Notes under the pieces: generated by a model
The model's database searches: none
The model's input: only the letters and a program-made list of their open reading frames with translations
What the model was told of the DNA's origin: nothing
Position numbers and translations under genes: made by a program
Shown: piece by piece, positions 16,291 through 24,760 of the stretch
Numbering within the stretch: the first letter of the stretch is position 1
Layout of the letters: every line of letters starts with the position of its first letter
NCBI RefSeq assembly: GCF_900109665.1
Contig: NZ_FOAO01000031.1
Span: 1 to 36,291 of the forward strand
Length of the DNA: 36,291 bases
Direction: 5' to 3'
Source of the DNA: Blastococcus sp. DSM 46786
Lineage (GTDB): Bacteria; Actinomycetota; Actinomycetes; Mycobacteriales; Geodermatophilaceae

Positions 16291-16953
16291 CTACCGGCGG
16301 GGCGGCAGGCGGCGCGTCTCGTGGGCCCAGATCGCGATCTCCACGCGGTTCCGGACGCCGAGCTTGGCCATGAGGCTGCCGACGTGCGTCTTCACCGTGC
16401 TGAGCGTGATGTGCAGCTCGCGGGCGATCTCGTCGTTGGAGCGACCCCGGGCGACGGCGGCGAGGACGTCCTCCTCCCGGTCGGTCAGCGGGTCGACCGG
16501 CTGGGCGGGCGGGGCGACGGGGGCGGCGCCGGCGAAGGCGTCGAGCAGGCGGGCGGTCACGCTGGGCGCGATGAGGGCGTCCCCGCGGGCGGCGGCGTGC
16601 ACGGCCTGGGCCAGCAGGTCGGGGCCGGCGTCCTTCAGCAGGAAACCGCGGGCACCGGCGCGCAGTGCGGCGTAGACGTGCTCGTCGAGGTCGAAGGTCG
16701 TGATGACGACGACCGGGATCGGGTCGGCGACGTCCGGACCGGCGAGCCGCCGGGTCGCCTCGAGGCCGTCGGTGCCGGGCATGCGGATGTCGAGGAGGCA
16801 GACGTCGGGGCGGAGCCGGCGGGCGAGCTCGACGGCCGCCGCGCCGTCGGCGGCCTCGCCGACCACCTCGATGCCGGGCTGGGCGTCGAGGATCATCCGC
16901 AGCCCGGTGCGCACGATCTCCTGGTCGTCGGCGACGAGCACCCGCACGCTCAC
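16291..16953 (-). CDS. NarL/FixJ-type response regulator
   Basis: This 220-residue two-component regulator has a receiver domain (RVLVADDQEIVRTGLRM; phospho-acceptor Asp55 in LLDIRMPG; the Thr and Lys of VITTFD and FLLKDA) followed by a LuxR-type HTH (LTDREEDVLAAVARGRSNDEIA and STVKTHVGSLMAKLG, about residues 155-210). The GTG at 16953 overlaps the kinase stop (16950-16953), so the two are produced as a pair. Its targets cannot be read from the sequence; neighbouring candidates are the ABC importer upstream and the DUF2306 gene downstream. Confidence 0.95.
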   Translation of the reverse strand: MSVRVLVADDQEIVRTGLRMILDAQPGIEVVGEAADGAAAVELARRLRPDVCLLDIRMPGTDGLEATRRLAGPDVADPIPVVVITTFDLDEHVYAALRAGARGFLLKDAGPDLLAQAVHAAARGDALIAPSVTARLLDAFAGAAPVAPPAQPVDPLTDREEDVLAAVARGRSNDEIARELHITLSTVKTHVGSLMAKLGVRNRVEIAIWAHETRRLPPRR

Positions 16954-18080
16954 GCCGGTCCCCGCCGGGGCAGCACGGCGGTGACGATCCACCCGCGCTC
17001 GCGGCCGGGGCCGGCGGAGAACGTGCCGCCGAGCAGGTGCACCCGCTCGGCCATGCCGCGCAAGCCGTAGCCCAGGTCGCCTGGGTGGGCGCCGCCGTCG
17101 CCGTCGTCGCTGACCTGCAGGTCCACCCGCGCATCGTCGACGACCACCCGCACGTCGACGCGGGTGGCGCGCCGGGCGTGCCGGCGGGCGTTGGTGACGG
17201 CTTCCTGGGCCACGCGGTAGACGGCGGTCGCCACCGGGGCCGGAACGCCGGCCGCGTCGCCGAGGACCCGGACGTCGACGTCGAGCCCGTCGTCCCCGGC
17301 CAGCCCGCGCAGGTCGGAGAGCCCGGGGGTGGGGGTCAGCTCGGCGGGCTCGTCCCGGCGGAGCGAGCGGACCATGCTGCGCATCTCGGCGAGGGTCCGG
17401 GACGCCTCGGCCTCGATGAGGCGCAGCGCCTCGGTGGCGGCCTCGGGTCGCGCGGCCGACGTGGCGAGGCCCGCCTGGGCGCGGACGGCGATCGCCGAGA
17501 CGTGGTGGGCGACGGTGTCGTGCAGGTCGCGCGCCAGGTGCTCACGCTCCCGCGAGGCCACCTGGTCGAGCTCCCGCGCCCGGGCCCGCGCCCGGTAGCG
17601 GGCGGCCGCGCCGGTGGCCAGGGTGGCCAGCAGGACGGCGGCGCCGCCGATGACGTCCCCTGCCGAGGTCGGGCCCACGACCACCGACGAGGCGGCGCTG
17701 ACCAGCATGAGCACCGCGCCGGCGAGCGCCTCGCGGCCCGAGCCCCACCGGACGACGGCGTAGGGCAGCAGCAGGCCGATCGCGGCGGAGTACATGCCGT
17801 CGTCGTCACCGGTGACGACGGCGAGCGCGGCGAGGGCGCCGAACCAGAGGACGAGGACGAGCAGCGGGCGGTTGCGGCGCCACAGGAGCAGCGGGGCCAG
17901 CACGCAGAGGACGGCGACCTGCAGCCAGCGCGCGGGCAGGTCCGGCCGGAGGGCGCCCTCGAGCACGGCGACGAGCGGGGTCAGGCCGACGAGCACCCGG
18001 TCCCACCAGACCCGCGCGGGCGGGTCGGTTGGTCGCGGTTCGCTCCAGAGTGAGCGCAGCAGCCCCTGCACGCGGCTCAC
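16950..18080 (-). CDS. sensor histidine kinase of the HisKA_3 (NarL partner) type
   Basis: This 376-residue membrane kinase has about five hydrophobic segments in the first 160 residues, with almost no extracytoplasmic domain. A basic linker and the dimerisation box REREHLARDLHDTVAHHVS (phospho-acceptor His187) follow, then a HATPase domain with VYRVAQEAVTNARRHA, SDDGDGG and GYGLRGMAERV. This is the common actinobacterial kinase partner of LuxR-type regulators, probably sensing within the membrane. The GTG at 18080 is chosen because the open frame upstream runs into the ABC gene; the ribosome binding site is weak. It is 58 bases downstream of the nikE-like gene. Confidence 0.93.
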   Translation of the reverse strand: MSRVQGLLRSLWSEPRPTDPPARVWWDRVLVGLTPLVAVLEGALRPDLPARWLQVAVLCVLAPLLLWRRNRPLLVLVLWFGALAALAVVTGDDDGMYSAAIGLLLPYAVVRWGSGREALAGAVLMLVSAASSVVVGPTSAGDVIGGAAVLLATLATGAAARYRARARARELDQVASREREHLARDLHDTVAHHVSAIAVRAQAGLATSAARPEAATEALRLIEAEASRTLAEMRSMVRSLRRDEPAELTPTPGLSDLRGLAGDDGLDVDVRVLGDAAGVPAPVATAVYRVAQEAVTNARRHARRATRVDVRVVVDDARVDLQVSDDGDGGAHPGDLGYGLRGMAERVHLLGGTFSAGPGRERGWIVTAVLPRRGPA

Positions 18081-18138
18081 CGTACGAGCCGGGACCGCGG
18101 AGTTGATCAGCCGGAAGTACGAGTCCGCCCGCGGGTGG

Positions 18139-18756
18139 TCAGGCGTCCACCGGCTCCCAGTCGACGACGCGGGACGCCACGGCGTCGAGCAGCGGCCGGT
18201 CGTGCGAGATCGCCAGCAGCCCGATGCCGGCCGCGCGGCAGTGCTGCAGCAGCAGGTCCCAGATCGCGGCCTGGGTGACGGCGTCGACGCTCGCAGTGAT
18301 CTCGTCGGCGACGAGGTGGCGCGGCCGGGCCAGCAGCGCCCGCGCCAGGTTGACCCGCTGCAGCTCCCCGCCGCTGATCTCGTGCGGGTGGCGGTCCAGC
18401 CAGGTGGGGTCGACCAGCCGCCGGTCCAGCGCGGCGACGTCGCCGCCCGGGGCACCGGTGGCGGCGAGCACCCGCCGCACGGTCCAGCGCGGGTCCATCG
18501 CGCGCTCGGGGTGCTGGAGCACGAGCTGGACCGGGTGCGGAGCACGCCGGGTCCGCGGGACGGCGCCGTCGACGGTCACCCGGCCCCGGACGGGGGCGGC
18601 GAACCCGGCCAGCACCCGGCCGAGCGTGCTCTTGCCCCCGCCGCTCGGGCCGCACAGCCCGACCACCTCCCCTGCCTCGACACGCAGGTCGACCCCGGCG
18701 AGGACCCAGGGGTGCGCGGCGCCGTAGCGGAACCAGACGTCGTCGGCGTGCAGCAT
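18139..18756 (-). CDS. nikE: nickel/peptide-type ABC importer, second ATPase
   Basis: This short (205-residue) ABC ATPase has Walker A GPSGGGKS (about 36-43), the signature ISGGELQR, and a Walker B segment ending ADEITASVD. It lacks the C-terminal oligopeptide-binding domain extension (oligo_HPY) seen in longer Dpp/Opp ATPases, as is usual for NikE-type proteins. ATP hydrolysis with its partner NikD drives import through NikBC. Its ATG at 18756 overlaps the nikD stop (18756-18758). It is the last gene of the five-gene transport unit. The nickel assignment rests on the binding protein and the upstream box; peptide import is the alternative. Confidence 0.75.
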   Translation of the reverse strand: MLHADDVWFRYGAAHPWVLAGVDLRVEAGEVVGLCGPSGGGKSTLGRVLAGFAAPVRGRVTVDGAVPRTRRAPHPVQLVLQHPERAMDPRWTVRRVLAATGAPGGDVAALDRRLVDPTWLDRHPHEISGGELQRVNLARALLARPRHLVADEITASVDAVTQAAIWDLLLQHCRAAGIGLLAISHDRPLLDAVASRVVDWEPVDA

Positions 18757-19562
18757 CAGGCCTCCGCCGTCGTCGGCACCCGGAACCCGTTGGCGGGCAG
18801 CGCCTGCCAGAGGGACCGCGTGTACGGGTGCCGCAGGGACGACCCGTCGCCGGTGAAGGCGCGCGGATCGGCGACGTCGACGGTGCGGCCGTCGCGGCAG
18901 ATGACCACCCGGTCGGCGACCGCCAGCGCCGCCACCAGCTCGTGGGTGATCAGCACGACCGCGCACCCCTCGTCGGCCATCGCGCGGAACTCGGCGAGCG
19001 TGGTCGCGACGGTCGCGGCCGGCAGGCCGGTGGTCGGCTCGTCGGCGACGAGGACCCGCGTCCGGCTCATCGTCGCCATCGCGACCAGCACCCGCCGCGC
19101 CATGCCGCCGGAGAGCTCGTGCGGGTGGAGCCGCAGCACCTCGGGTCCCAGCCCCCGCCGGGCCAGCGCCTCCTCGGCGGCCCGCCGCGGATCGGGGTGC
19201 CCGGCCAGCCGCGCCGAGCGCCGCACCTGCCGGCCCACCCGGCTCAGCGGGTCGAGGAAGCCCACCGACTGCGGCAGCAGCGCGATGCCGCGGCCGGCCA
19301 GCCGACGGCGACCTTCCGGGTCGAGGTGCACTCCGTCGTAGGCCACCGTCCCGCGCTCCACCGCGTTCGGCGGCAGCAGCCCGAGGACGGCGTGGGCGAG
19401 CAGCGACTTGCCGGCCCCGCTGGCGCCGACGAGGGCGACCACCTCCCCTGCCGCCGCGGTGAGGTCCATGCCGGCCAGCGCCGTCACCGTGCGGCGGCGC
19501 AGCCCGCGCTCGTACTGCACGAAGTCCACCTCGAGGCCGCGCACCTCCAGCAGCGCGCTCAC
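18756..19562 (-). CDS. nikD: nickel/peptide-type ABC importer, first ATPase
   Basis: This 268-residue ABC ATPase has Walker A GASGAGKS (about 46-53), the Q-loop LLPQSVGFLDP, the signature LSGGMARRVL, Walker B LVADEPTTGL and the H-loop ITHEL. The tail HPYTRSLWQALPANGF is the oligopeptide/nickel-type C-terminal motif (HPYT..L..A.P). GLP replaces the more common GLD after the Walker B region, a small oddity. Its GTG at 19562 overlaps the nikC stop by four bases, and its end overlaps the nikE start. Confidence 0.78.
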   Translation of the reverse strand: MSALLEVRGLEVDFVQYERGLRRRTVTALAGMDLTAAAGEVVALVGASGAGKSLLAHAVLGLLPPNAVERGTVAYDGVHLDPEGRRRLAGRGIALLPQSVGFLDPLSRVGRQVRRSARLAGHPDPRRAAEEALARRGLGPEVLRLHPHELSGGMARRVLVAMATMSRTRVLVADEPTTGLPAATVATTLAEFRAMADEGCAVVLITHELVAALAVADRVVICRDGRTVDVADPRAFTGDGSSLRHPYTRSLWQALPANGFRVPTTAEA

Positions 19563-20419
19563 AGGTGGGCGCTCCGCGGGTCCAGCAGCGCCCGGGTGTT
19601 CTCGCCGATGGTGTCGACCAGCTTCACCACGACCAGCAGGCACAGCCCGGGCAGCACCGCGAGCCACCACGCGCCGGCGCTGAGGTAGCGCATCGACTCG
19701 GCGAGCAGCACCCCGATCGAGGGCTCGCCGGGGTCGACGCCCAGGCCGAGGAAGGAGAGCGCCGCCTCGTGCAGGATCGCGTGCGGGAAGAGCAGGACGG
19801 CGCCGACGAGGAAGTGGCCGGTCAGGTGCCCGGCGAGGTGGTGGCGGGCGATCCAGCCGCGGCCGTGCCCGAGCTGCCGGGAGACGGCGACGTGGTCGGA
19901 GGTGACGATCTCCCGCGCCCGGCCGCGCAGCACCCGGGTGAGCGTCGGCCAGTGCGTGAGGGCGACGGCGAGCACCGCCGCCTGCGTGCCCCCGCCGAAC
20001 ACGAACGCCAGCAGGATGAGCAGCACCAGGTGGGGCAGCGCGAGGAAGAGGTCGACCAGCCAGCTCACGACCCGGTCGACGACGCCGCCGAACACCGCCG
20101 CGGCGGAGGCGAGCACCAGCGCGATGACGGCGGAGACCAGCGCCGCCGTCGTCCCGACCACGAGGCTGAGCCGCAGCCCCGCCAGCACCCGGGCCAGCAG
20201 GTCGCGGCCGAGCGGATCGGTGCCGAAGGGGTGCTCGGCCGACGGGCCGAGGTTGCGGTCGGCCAGCGCCGTGGTCGACGCGGCGTCGCCCGCGACCCCG
20301 CCGGCGACGAAGACGCCGAGCACCACCAGCAGCGAGAACCCGACCCAGGCGAGGGTCCGGCGGCGCCGGTCCCCCAGGAACCGGGTACGGACGGCGGGGC
20401 GGGCGGCGGCGGTGCTCAT
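19559..20419 (-). CDS. nikC: nickel/peptide-type ABC importer, permease C
   Basis: This 286-residue DppC/NikC-type permease has an N-terminal membrane segment (TLAWVGFSLLVVLGVFVAGGVAG), then HPFGTDPLGRDLLARVLAGLRLSL, the hallmark entry to the transport domain. The BPD_transp_1 domain follows, with the ATPase-contact region HEAALSFLGLGVDPGEPSIG. Five further membrane segments are seen. The ATG at 20419 overlaps the stop of permease B (20416-20419), as expected for a tightly coupled transporter operon. Confidence 0.8.
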   Translation of the reverse strand: MSTAAARPAVRTRFLGDRRRRTLAWVGFSLLVVLGVFVAGGVAGDAASTTALADRNLGPSAEHPFGTDPLGRDLLARVLAGLRLSLVVGTTAALVSAVIALVLASAAAVFGGVVDRVVSWLVDLFLALPHLVLLILLAFVFGGGTQAAVLAVALTHWPTLTRVLRGRAREIVTSDHVAVSRQLGHGRGWIARHHLAGHLTGHFLVGAVLLFPHAILHEAALSFLGLGVDPGEPSIGVLLAESMRYLSAGAWWLAVLPGLCLLVVVKLVDTIGENTRALLDPRSAHL

Positions 20420-21525
20420 CGCACCCCCTGCCCCGCGGGGGAAGGCGCGACCGGCTCGCCCGCGGGCAGCGAGTCGGGTGCCGGCGGGGGTGCGCCGAGC
20501 GGTCCGCGCAGACCACGCCGCGCCCGGCGGGCCGCGGCCAGGTCGGCCGACACCCTGGGGTCGAGCCGGGCGTGCACGAGGTCGCCGACCTGGTTGCCGA
20601 CGAAGACGAAGACGGTGGTGAACAGGACGATCCCCAGCAGCAGCGGGACGTCCTGACCGAGGGCGGCGGCGGTCGTCGCGGCGCCGAGGCCCGGGTAGGA
20701 GAAGACCTGCTCGGCGAGGACCGCGCCGCCGAAGAGCTCCCCGAGCGAGCTGAACTGCAGCAGCACGGCCGGGGCGGCGGCGTTGCGCAGCACCCGGTGG
20801 AGCACGACCCCGGTCGCCGACTCCCCCTGCGCGCGGGCGAAGGCGACGTAGTCGCTGGCCAGCGCCTCGACCACGGCGTGCCGGGTGTGCAGCACGACCG
20901 GGGCGACGCCGACGATCGACAGGGTCAGCGCCGGCAGCACCAGGTGGTGCAGCCGGTCGAGCAGGGTGACGTCCTCGGCCAAGGTGCCGACCGGGGCCGC
21001 GCAGCACACCGGCGTCCAGCCCAGCTGCACCGAGAAGACGTAGAGCAGCAGGAGCCCGACCCAGAACGTCGGTGCGGAGGCCAGCGTGTAGGCCCACCAG
21101 CAGATCGCCCGGTCGGTGACGCGTCCCTGCCGGGCGCCGGCGAGCACCCCGAGCGCGAACCCGAACAGCCCGGAGAGCAGCCACGCGGTGGCCATGAGCG
21201 CCAGGCTGGCGAGGAAGCGCTCGCCGATGACCTCGGCGACCGGCTGGTTGAACGTCAGCGACCGGCCCAGGTCACCCTGCGCGAGCTGCCCCGCCCAGGC
21301 GAGGAAGCGTTGCACCGGCGGCTCGTCGAGCCCCCAGCGCTCGGCGATGAGCGCCCGCTGCTCGGGCCCGACGGCGGCGATGTCCCCGCCGACGTAGGCG
21401 TCGACCGGGTCGACCGGCGAGCTGACCACCAGCGCGAAGGAGGCGGTGGCGACCGCGGCGAGCAGCAGGGCCAGCCGGACCAGCCGGCCGGCCACCCAGC
21501 GCGCGGCCGGGCTCAGCAGCTCCAC
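20416..21525 (-). CDS. nikB: nickel/peptide-type ABC importer, permease B
   Basis: This 369-residue DppB/NikB-type permease has an N-terminal membrane segment, a periplasmic stretch ending GDLGRSLTFNQPVAEVI, and five more membrane segments with the contact loop LRNAAAPAVLLQFSSLGELFGG followed by EQVFSYPGLG. The C-terminal 60 residues, rich in Arg, Pro and Ala, extend beyond the usual family length and look unstructured. The start is taken as GTG at 21525, overlapping the end of the binding-protein gene by 13 bases. The family usually starts close to the first membrane segment, as here. Confidence 0.78.
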   Translation of the reverse strand: MELLSPAARWVAGRLVRLALLLAAVATASFALVVSSPVDPVDAYVGGDIAAVGPEQRALIAERWGLDEPPVQRFLAWAGQLAQGDLGRSLTFNQPVAEVIGERFLASLALMATAWLLSGLFGFALGVLAGARQGRVTDRAICWWAYTLASAPTFWVGLLLLYVFSVQLGWTPVCCAAPVGTLAEDVTLLDRLHHLVLPALTLSIVGVAPVVLHTRHAVVEALASDYVAFARAQGESATGVVLHRVLRNAAAPAVLLQFSSLGELFGGAVLAEQVFSYPGLGAATTAAALGQDVPLLLGIVLFTTVFVFVGNQVGDLVHARLDPRVSADLAAARRARRGLRGPLGAPPPAPDSLPAGEPVAPSPAGQGVR

Positions 21526-23132
21526 TGCCAGTCCGCGATCCCGGCGGTGATCGGCCAGCCGTGGCCGTGCGGCTCGATCCGCGGCGCGCCGAGGTCGAGG
21601 CACTCGTCGACGAAGTAGGTGTGCTCCAGGTTGACCAGCCAGGCCCAGGCGGCGTCGCCGGAGGGCCCGAAGCCGGCGCCCTCGCCGTCGTGCTGGGCGG
21701 CCTGCCAGTGCGGGATCGCCGTCTCCTGGTCGGGCGCGGTCATCGCCGACTCGAGGTGCTCGTCGACCTCGGCATCCGCGTAGTAGCCGGGGTTCCAGTA
21801 CTCGACGCCGGCCTGCGTGGACGAGTAGAGGTTGTACATCTCGGTCGGGTCGAGGCTGCCCCAGCCGAAGAGCACGGCGTCGGCGTGCAGCCGCTCGTCG
21901 AGCACGTCCCAGCTCGCGCCGTCCGGGGTCACCTCGATGCCCACGGGGGCGAGCATGTCGGTGACCGCGAGGGCGAGCGCCTGCCGCAGCGAGTCGTCGG
22001 CCGGGTAGAGCAGGGTGAACGCGGCCGGGACGCCGTCGCGCTCGCGCACGCCGTCGCCGTCCGCGTCGACCCAGCCGGCGTCCTCCAGCAGCCGCTCGGC
22101 CTCGGCGGTGTCGGCGTCGGGAACCGCCGCCGCGGGCTCGTCCCAGGGCAGCCCGTCGACCGGCCCGGTCGCCGGCGTGCCGTAGCCCTCCAGGATGCCG
22201 TCGACGAGGGCGGCGCGGTCCACCGCGACGTTGACCGCCTGGCGCACGGCGCGGTCCGAGGTGACGTCGTTGCCGATCGGCTGCCCGTCGTCGGTGGTCC
22301 GCCCCTCGTCGGGCAGGTAGGGGAACATGATCCCGCGGTTGTCGACCGACGGGACGGCGACCAGCCGCATGCCCGGCACCGGCGTCGTGGCCAGCTGCGC
22401 GGGGACGGCGGCCATGTCGACCTGGCCCGCCGTCGCGGCGGCCAGCGAGGTGTCCTCGCCGGTGAACTGGAAGACGAGCCGTTCGAAGGCCGGCTGCTCG
22501 CCGTAGTAGTCGTCGTTGCGCTCGACGATGAGCTGCTGCCCCTCGTCCCACTGCACGAAGGTGTACGGCCCCGAGCCCACCGGGTTGCGCGCGTAGTCGG
22601 GGCCGTGCGCGTGCTCGGGCACGATGCCGAGGGACGCCAGCCGGTTGACGAAGGTGCTCTGCGGCCGCTCCAGCCGGAGCTCGACGGTGTCCTCGTCGAC
22701 GGCGACGGCCTCGGCCAGCGCGGTGACGTCGGTCAGGCCGCCGCTCTCGCTCGCCGTCGTGAAGGTGTAGGCGACGTCGTCGGCGGTGACGGGCTCGCCG
22801 TCGGTGAACCGGGCGTCGGTGCGGAGATCGACGGTCCACACCAGGCCGTCGTCGCTGACCGACCAGCCGGTGGCCAGGTCGGGGACGACGTCGAGGTCCG
22901 CGTCGCGGGTGAGCAGCGTCGACTGGAACAGCGGCGAGCCGTAGCGACCCCAGCCGAGCGTGGGGTCGTAGCCGTCGTCCGGCTCGCCGCCGATCGCCAA
23001 CCGCAGCTCGGTCGGCGCGGTCGGGCCGGCCACCGCCCCCGGCCCGGCGGCGGCACCGCCGCAGCCGGCGACCAGCACCGCCGACGCGCCGATGACCACC
23101 GCGTTCCGGATCGCTCCTCGCCGTGCGCGCAC
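21513..23132 (-). CDS. nikA: nickel-type ABC transporter substrate-binding lipoprotein
   Basis: This 539-residue extracytoplasmic binding protein of the SBP_bac_5 family has a lipoprotein signal (hydrophobic stretch, then LVAGC with Cys24 as the lipidated residue). The N-terminus of the mature part (GGEPDDGYDPTLGWGRYGSP) and the C-terminal EPHGHGWPITAG resemble nickel-type members rather than peptide binders; the His-rich HGHGWP end is what I associate with that group. I chose the GTG at 23132 because GGGAGGA sits six bases before it; a GTG at 23165 would add 11 residues. It heads the five-gene operon. A candidate Nur box lies 64 bases upstream. A peptide or metallophore substrate cannot be excluded. 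Confidence 0.78.
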   Translation of the reverse strand: MRARRGAIRNAVVIGASAVLVAGCGGAAAGPGAVAGPTAPTELRLAIGGEPDDGYDPTLGWGRYGSPLFQSTLLTRDADLDVVPDLATGWSVSDDGLVWTVDLRTDARFTDGEPVTADDVAYTFTTASESGGLTDVTALAEAVAVDEDTVELRLERPQSTFVNRLASLGIVPEHAHGPDYARNPVGSGPYTFVQWDEGQQLIVERNDDYYGEQPAFERLVFQFTGEDTSLAAATAGQVDMAAVPAQLATTPVPGMRLVAVPSVDNRGIMFPYLPDEGRTTDDGQPIGNDVTSDRAVRQAVNVAVDRAALVDGILEGYGTPATGPVDGLPWDEPAAAVPDADTAEAERLLEDAGWVDADGDGVRERDGVPAAFTLLYPADDSLRQALALAVTDMLAPVGIEVTPDGASWDVLDERLHADAVLFGWGSLDPTEMYNLYSSTQAGVEYWNPGYYADAEVDEHLESAMTAPDQETAIPHWQAAQHDGEGAGFGPSGDAAWAWLVNLEHTYFVDECLDLGAPRIEPHGHGWPITAGIADWQWSC

Positions 23133-23195
23133 GCGACGTCCTCCCGCTCCGACGGCGTGCCGCACCGGGTGCGCGCCATGCCGCCGCCGAGGTTA

Positions 23196-23212
23196 TTGCA
23201 AAGTAGTCGCAA
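23196..23212 (-). promoter_or_regulatory. candidate Nur (nickel-responsive Fur-family) box
   Basis: The site TTGCAA-AGTAG-TCGCAA agrees with the published Streptomyces Nur consensus tTGCaa-N5-ttGCAA with a single mismatch and the right spacing. It is the most AT-rich spot in the spacer and lies 64-80 bases before the start of the binding-protein gene. In Streptomyces, Nur represses nickel importer genes when nickel is ample, which fits this context. Confidence 0.6.
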
Positions 23213-23224
23213 CAGGCCATCCGG

Positions 23225-23241
23225 GGTTGCGCGCCGCAACC
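23225..23241. repeat. 7-bp inverted repeat in the divergent spacer
   Basis: ggttgcg (23225-23231) pairs with cgcaacc (23235-23241). It lies between the Nur-like box and the plus-strand CNNM gene. It may be an operator or hairpin; no regulator is assigned. Confidence 0.4.
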
Positions 23242-23374
23242 GGAACCCCGACCGCGCCTGCCTCGTTGGGTCGCAGGGCAGCCGTGTCCCGATCCCTCCT
23301 CCGAAGAGAGCCATGCGCCCCTATCACAGTCCCCAGGCCGCGACCCCCCGCCTCGGGAAGGGGGTGCGCGGCCG

Positions 23375-24760
23375 GTGACCGAAGTGCTCTCGCTACTGCT
23401 CGGAGTGCTCGTCGTGCTGGCGATCACGGTCGTCACCGGGTACTTCGTGGCCCAGGAGTTCGCCTACATGGCGGTCGACCGGGCGACCCTCGCCGCGCGG
23501 GCGGAGGCCGGTGACGCCGCTGCGAGACGCGCCCTGAGCGTGACCCGGCGGACGTCTTTCATGCTGTCGGGCGCACAGCTGGGCATCACCGTCACCGGGT
23601 TGCTCGTCGGCTACGTCGCCGAGCCGCTGATCGGCGACTCGCTGGGTGCGCTGCTCGGCGGCGTCGGGGTGCCGGCGGCGGTCGGCGTCGGCATCGGCGC
23701 GGTGCTCGCGCTGCTGTTCTCCACGGTCGTGCAGATGCTGTTCGGGGAGCTGTTCCCGAAGAACCTCGCCATCGCCCGCCCGGAGCCGGTCGCCCTCCGG
23801 CTCGGCGCCTCCACCGCCGTCTACCTGACCGTCTTCGGCTGGTTGATCCGGGTGTTCGACCAGGCGTCGAACCTGCTGCTGCGGGCGCTGTGGATCGAGC
23901 CCGTCCACGACGTGGAGCACGCCGCCACCGCCCGGGACCTGGAGCACATCGTCGAGGAGTCCCGCGACCGCGGGGATCTGCCGGCGGAGCTCTCGATGCT
24001 GGTCGACCGCATCCTCGACTTCCCCGACCGCGACGTCGAGCACGCGATGATCCCGCGCCCGCGGGTGGACACCGTGCAGGACACCGACACCCTCGGCCAC
24101 CTGCGCGCACTCATGACCCACGGCCACTCGCGCTACCCGGTGCTCGATGCCGGGACCGGCGACGTCGTCGGCGCGGTGCACCTGGCCGACCTGCTGGCCA
24201 CTCCTGAGCCGGACACCGCCGGGGTGACGACGATCGCGCGGGAGTGCCCCGTCGTCTCCACGTTCACGCCGCTGCCCGAGGCGCTGCGCCAGCTCGCGGA
24301 GGCCGGCGAGAAGATGGCCTGCGCCATCGACGAGTACGGCGGCTTCGCCGGCATCGTCACTGTGGAGGACCTCGCCGAGGAACTGGTCGGCGAGATCACC
24401 GACGAGCACGACGAGGAGCGCCCGGAGTACGTGCCGGTCGTGGGCGACGGCGTGTGGGAGATGGCCGGTGACGTGCACGTCGACGAGGTCGAGCGGGCCC
24501 TCGGCGTGGACCTGCCGCGCGGGCACCACGAGACGATCGCCGGGCTGGTCATCGCCGCGGCCGGCGCCCTGCCCGGGCCCGGCGACCGGCTGACCATCGA
24601 GCTGCCACCGGACCCGGCCGACCTGGTGCACGCCGACGAACCCGCCCCGCGGCACCTGCACGTCGAGGTGCTCGACGTCGAGCGGCACGTGCCCGCGCGC
24701 GTCCGCCTGGAGCTGCCCGACCGGGCCGGTGCGACCAACGGACGGGAGAGGACCCGATGA
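23375..24760 (+). CDS. CNNM/CorC-type membrane protein with CBS domains
   Basis: This 461-residue protein of the HlyC/CorC family is linked to magnesium or cobalt efflux and resistance. The N-terminal CNNM (DUF21) membrane domain spans about residues 5-170, with FVAQEFAYMAVDR, LSGAQLGITVTGLLVGYVAEP and GELFPKNLAIARPEPVAL as hallmarks. A CBS pair follows (MIPRPRVDTV...HSRYPVLD and AIDEYGGFAGIVTVEDLAEELVGEI), then the CorC_HlyC C-terminal domain (about 350-440). Start GTG at 23375. It overlaps the second CNNM gene by four bases (ATGA, 24757-24760). Confidence 0.93.
   Translation: MTEVLSLLLGVLVVLAITVVTGYFVAQEFAYMAVDRATLAARAEAGDAAARRALSVTRRTSFMLSGAQLGITVTGLLVGYVAEPLIGDSLGALLGGVGVPAAVGVGIGAVLALLFSTVVQMLFGELFPKNLAIARPEPVALRLGASTAVYLTVFGWLIRVFDQASNLLLRALWIEPVHDVEHAATARDLEHIVEESRDRGDLPAELSMLVDRILDFPDRDVEHAMIPRPRVDTVQDTDTLGHLRALMTHGHSRYPVLDAGTGDVVGAVHLADLLATPEPDTAGVTTIARECPVVSTFTPLPEALRQLAEAGEKMACAIDEYGGFAGIVTVEDLAEELVGEITDEHDEERPEYVPVVGDGVWEMAGDVHVDEVERALGVDLPRGHHETIAGLVIAAAGALPGPGDRLTIELPPDPADLVHADEPAPRHLHVEVLDVERHVPARVRLELPDRAGATNGRERTR

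Noticed and set aside
23225..23241. A second Nur box
   Set aside because: TTGC and GCAA are separated by five bases here, while the Nur consensus needs nine.
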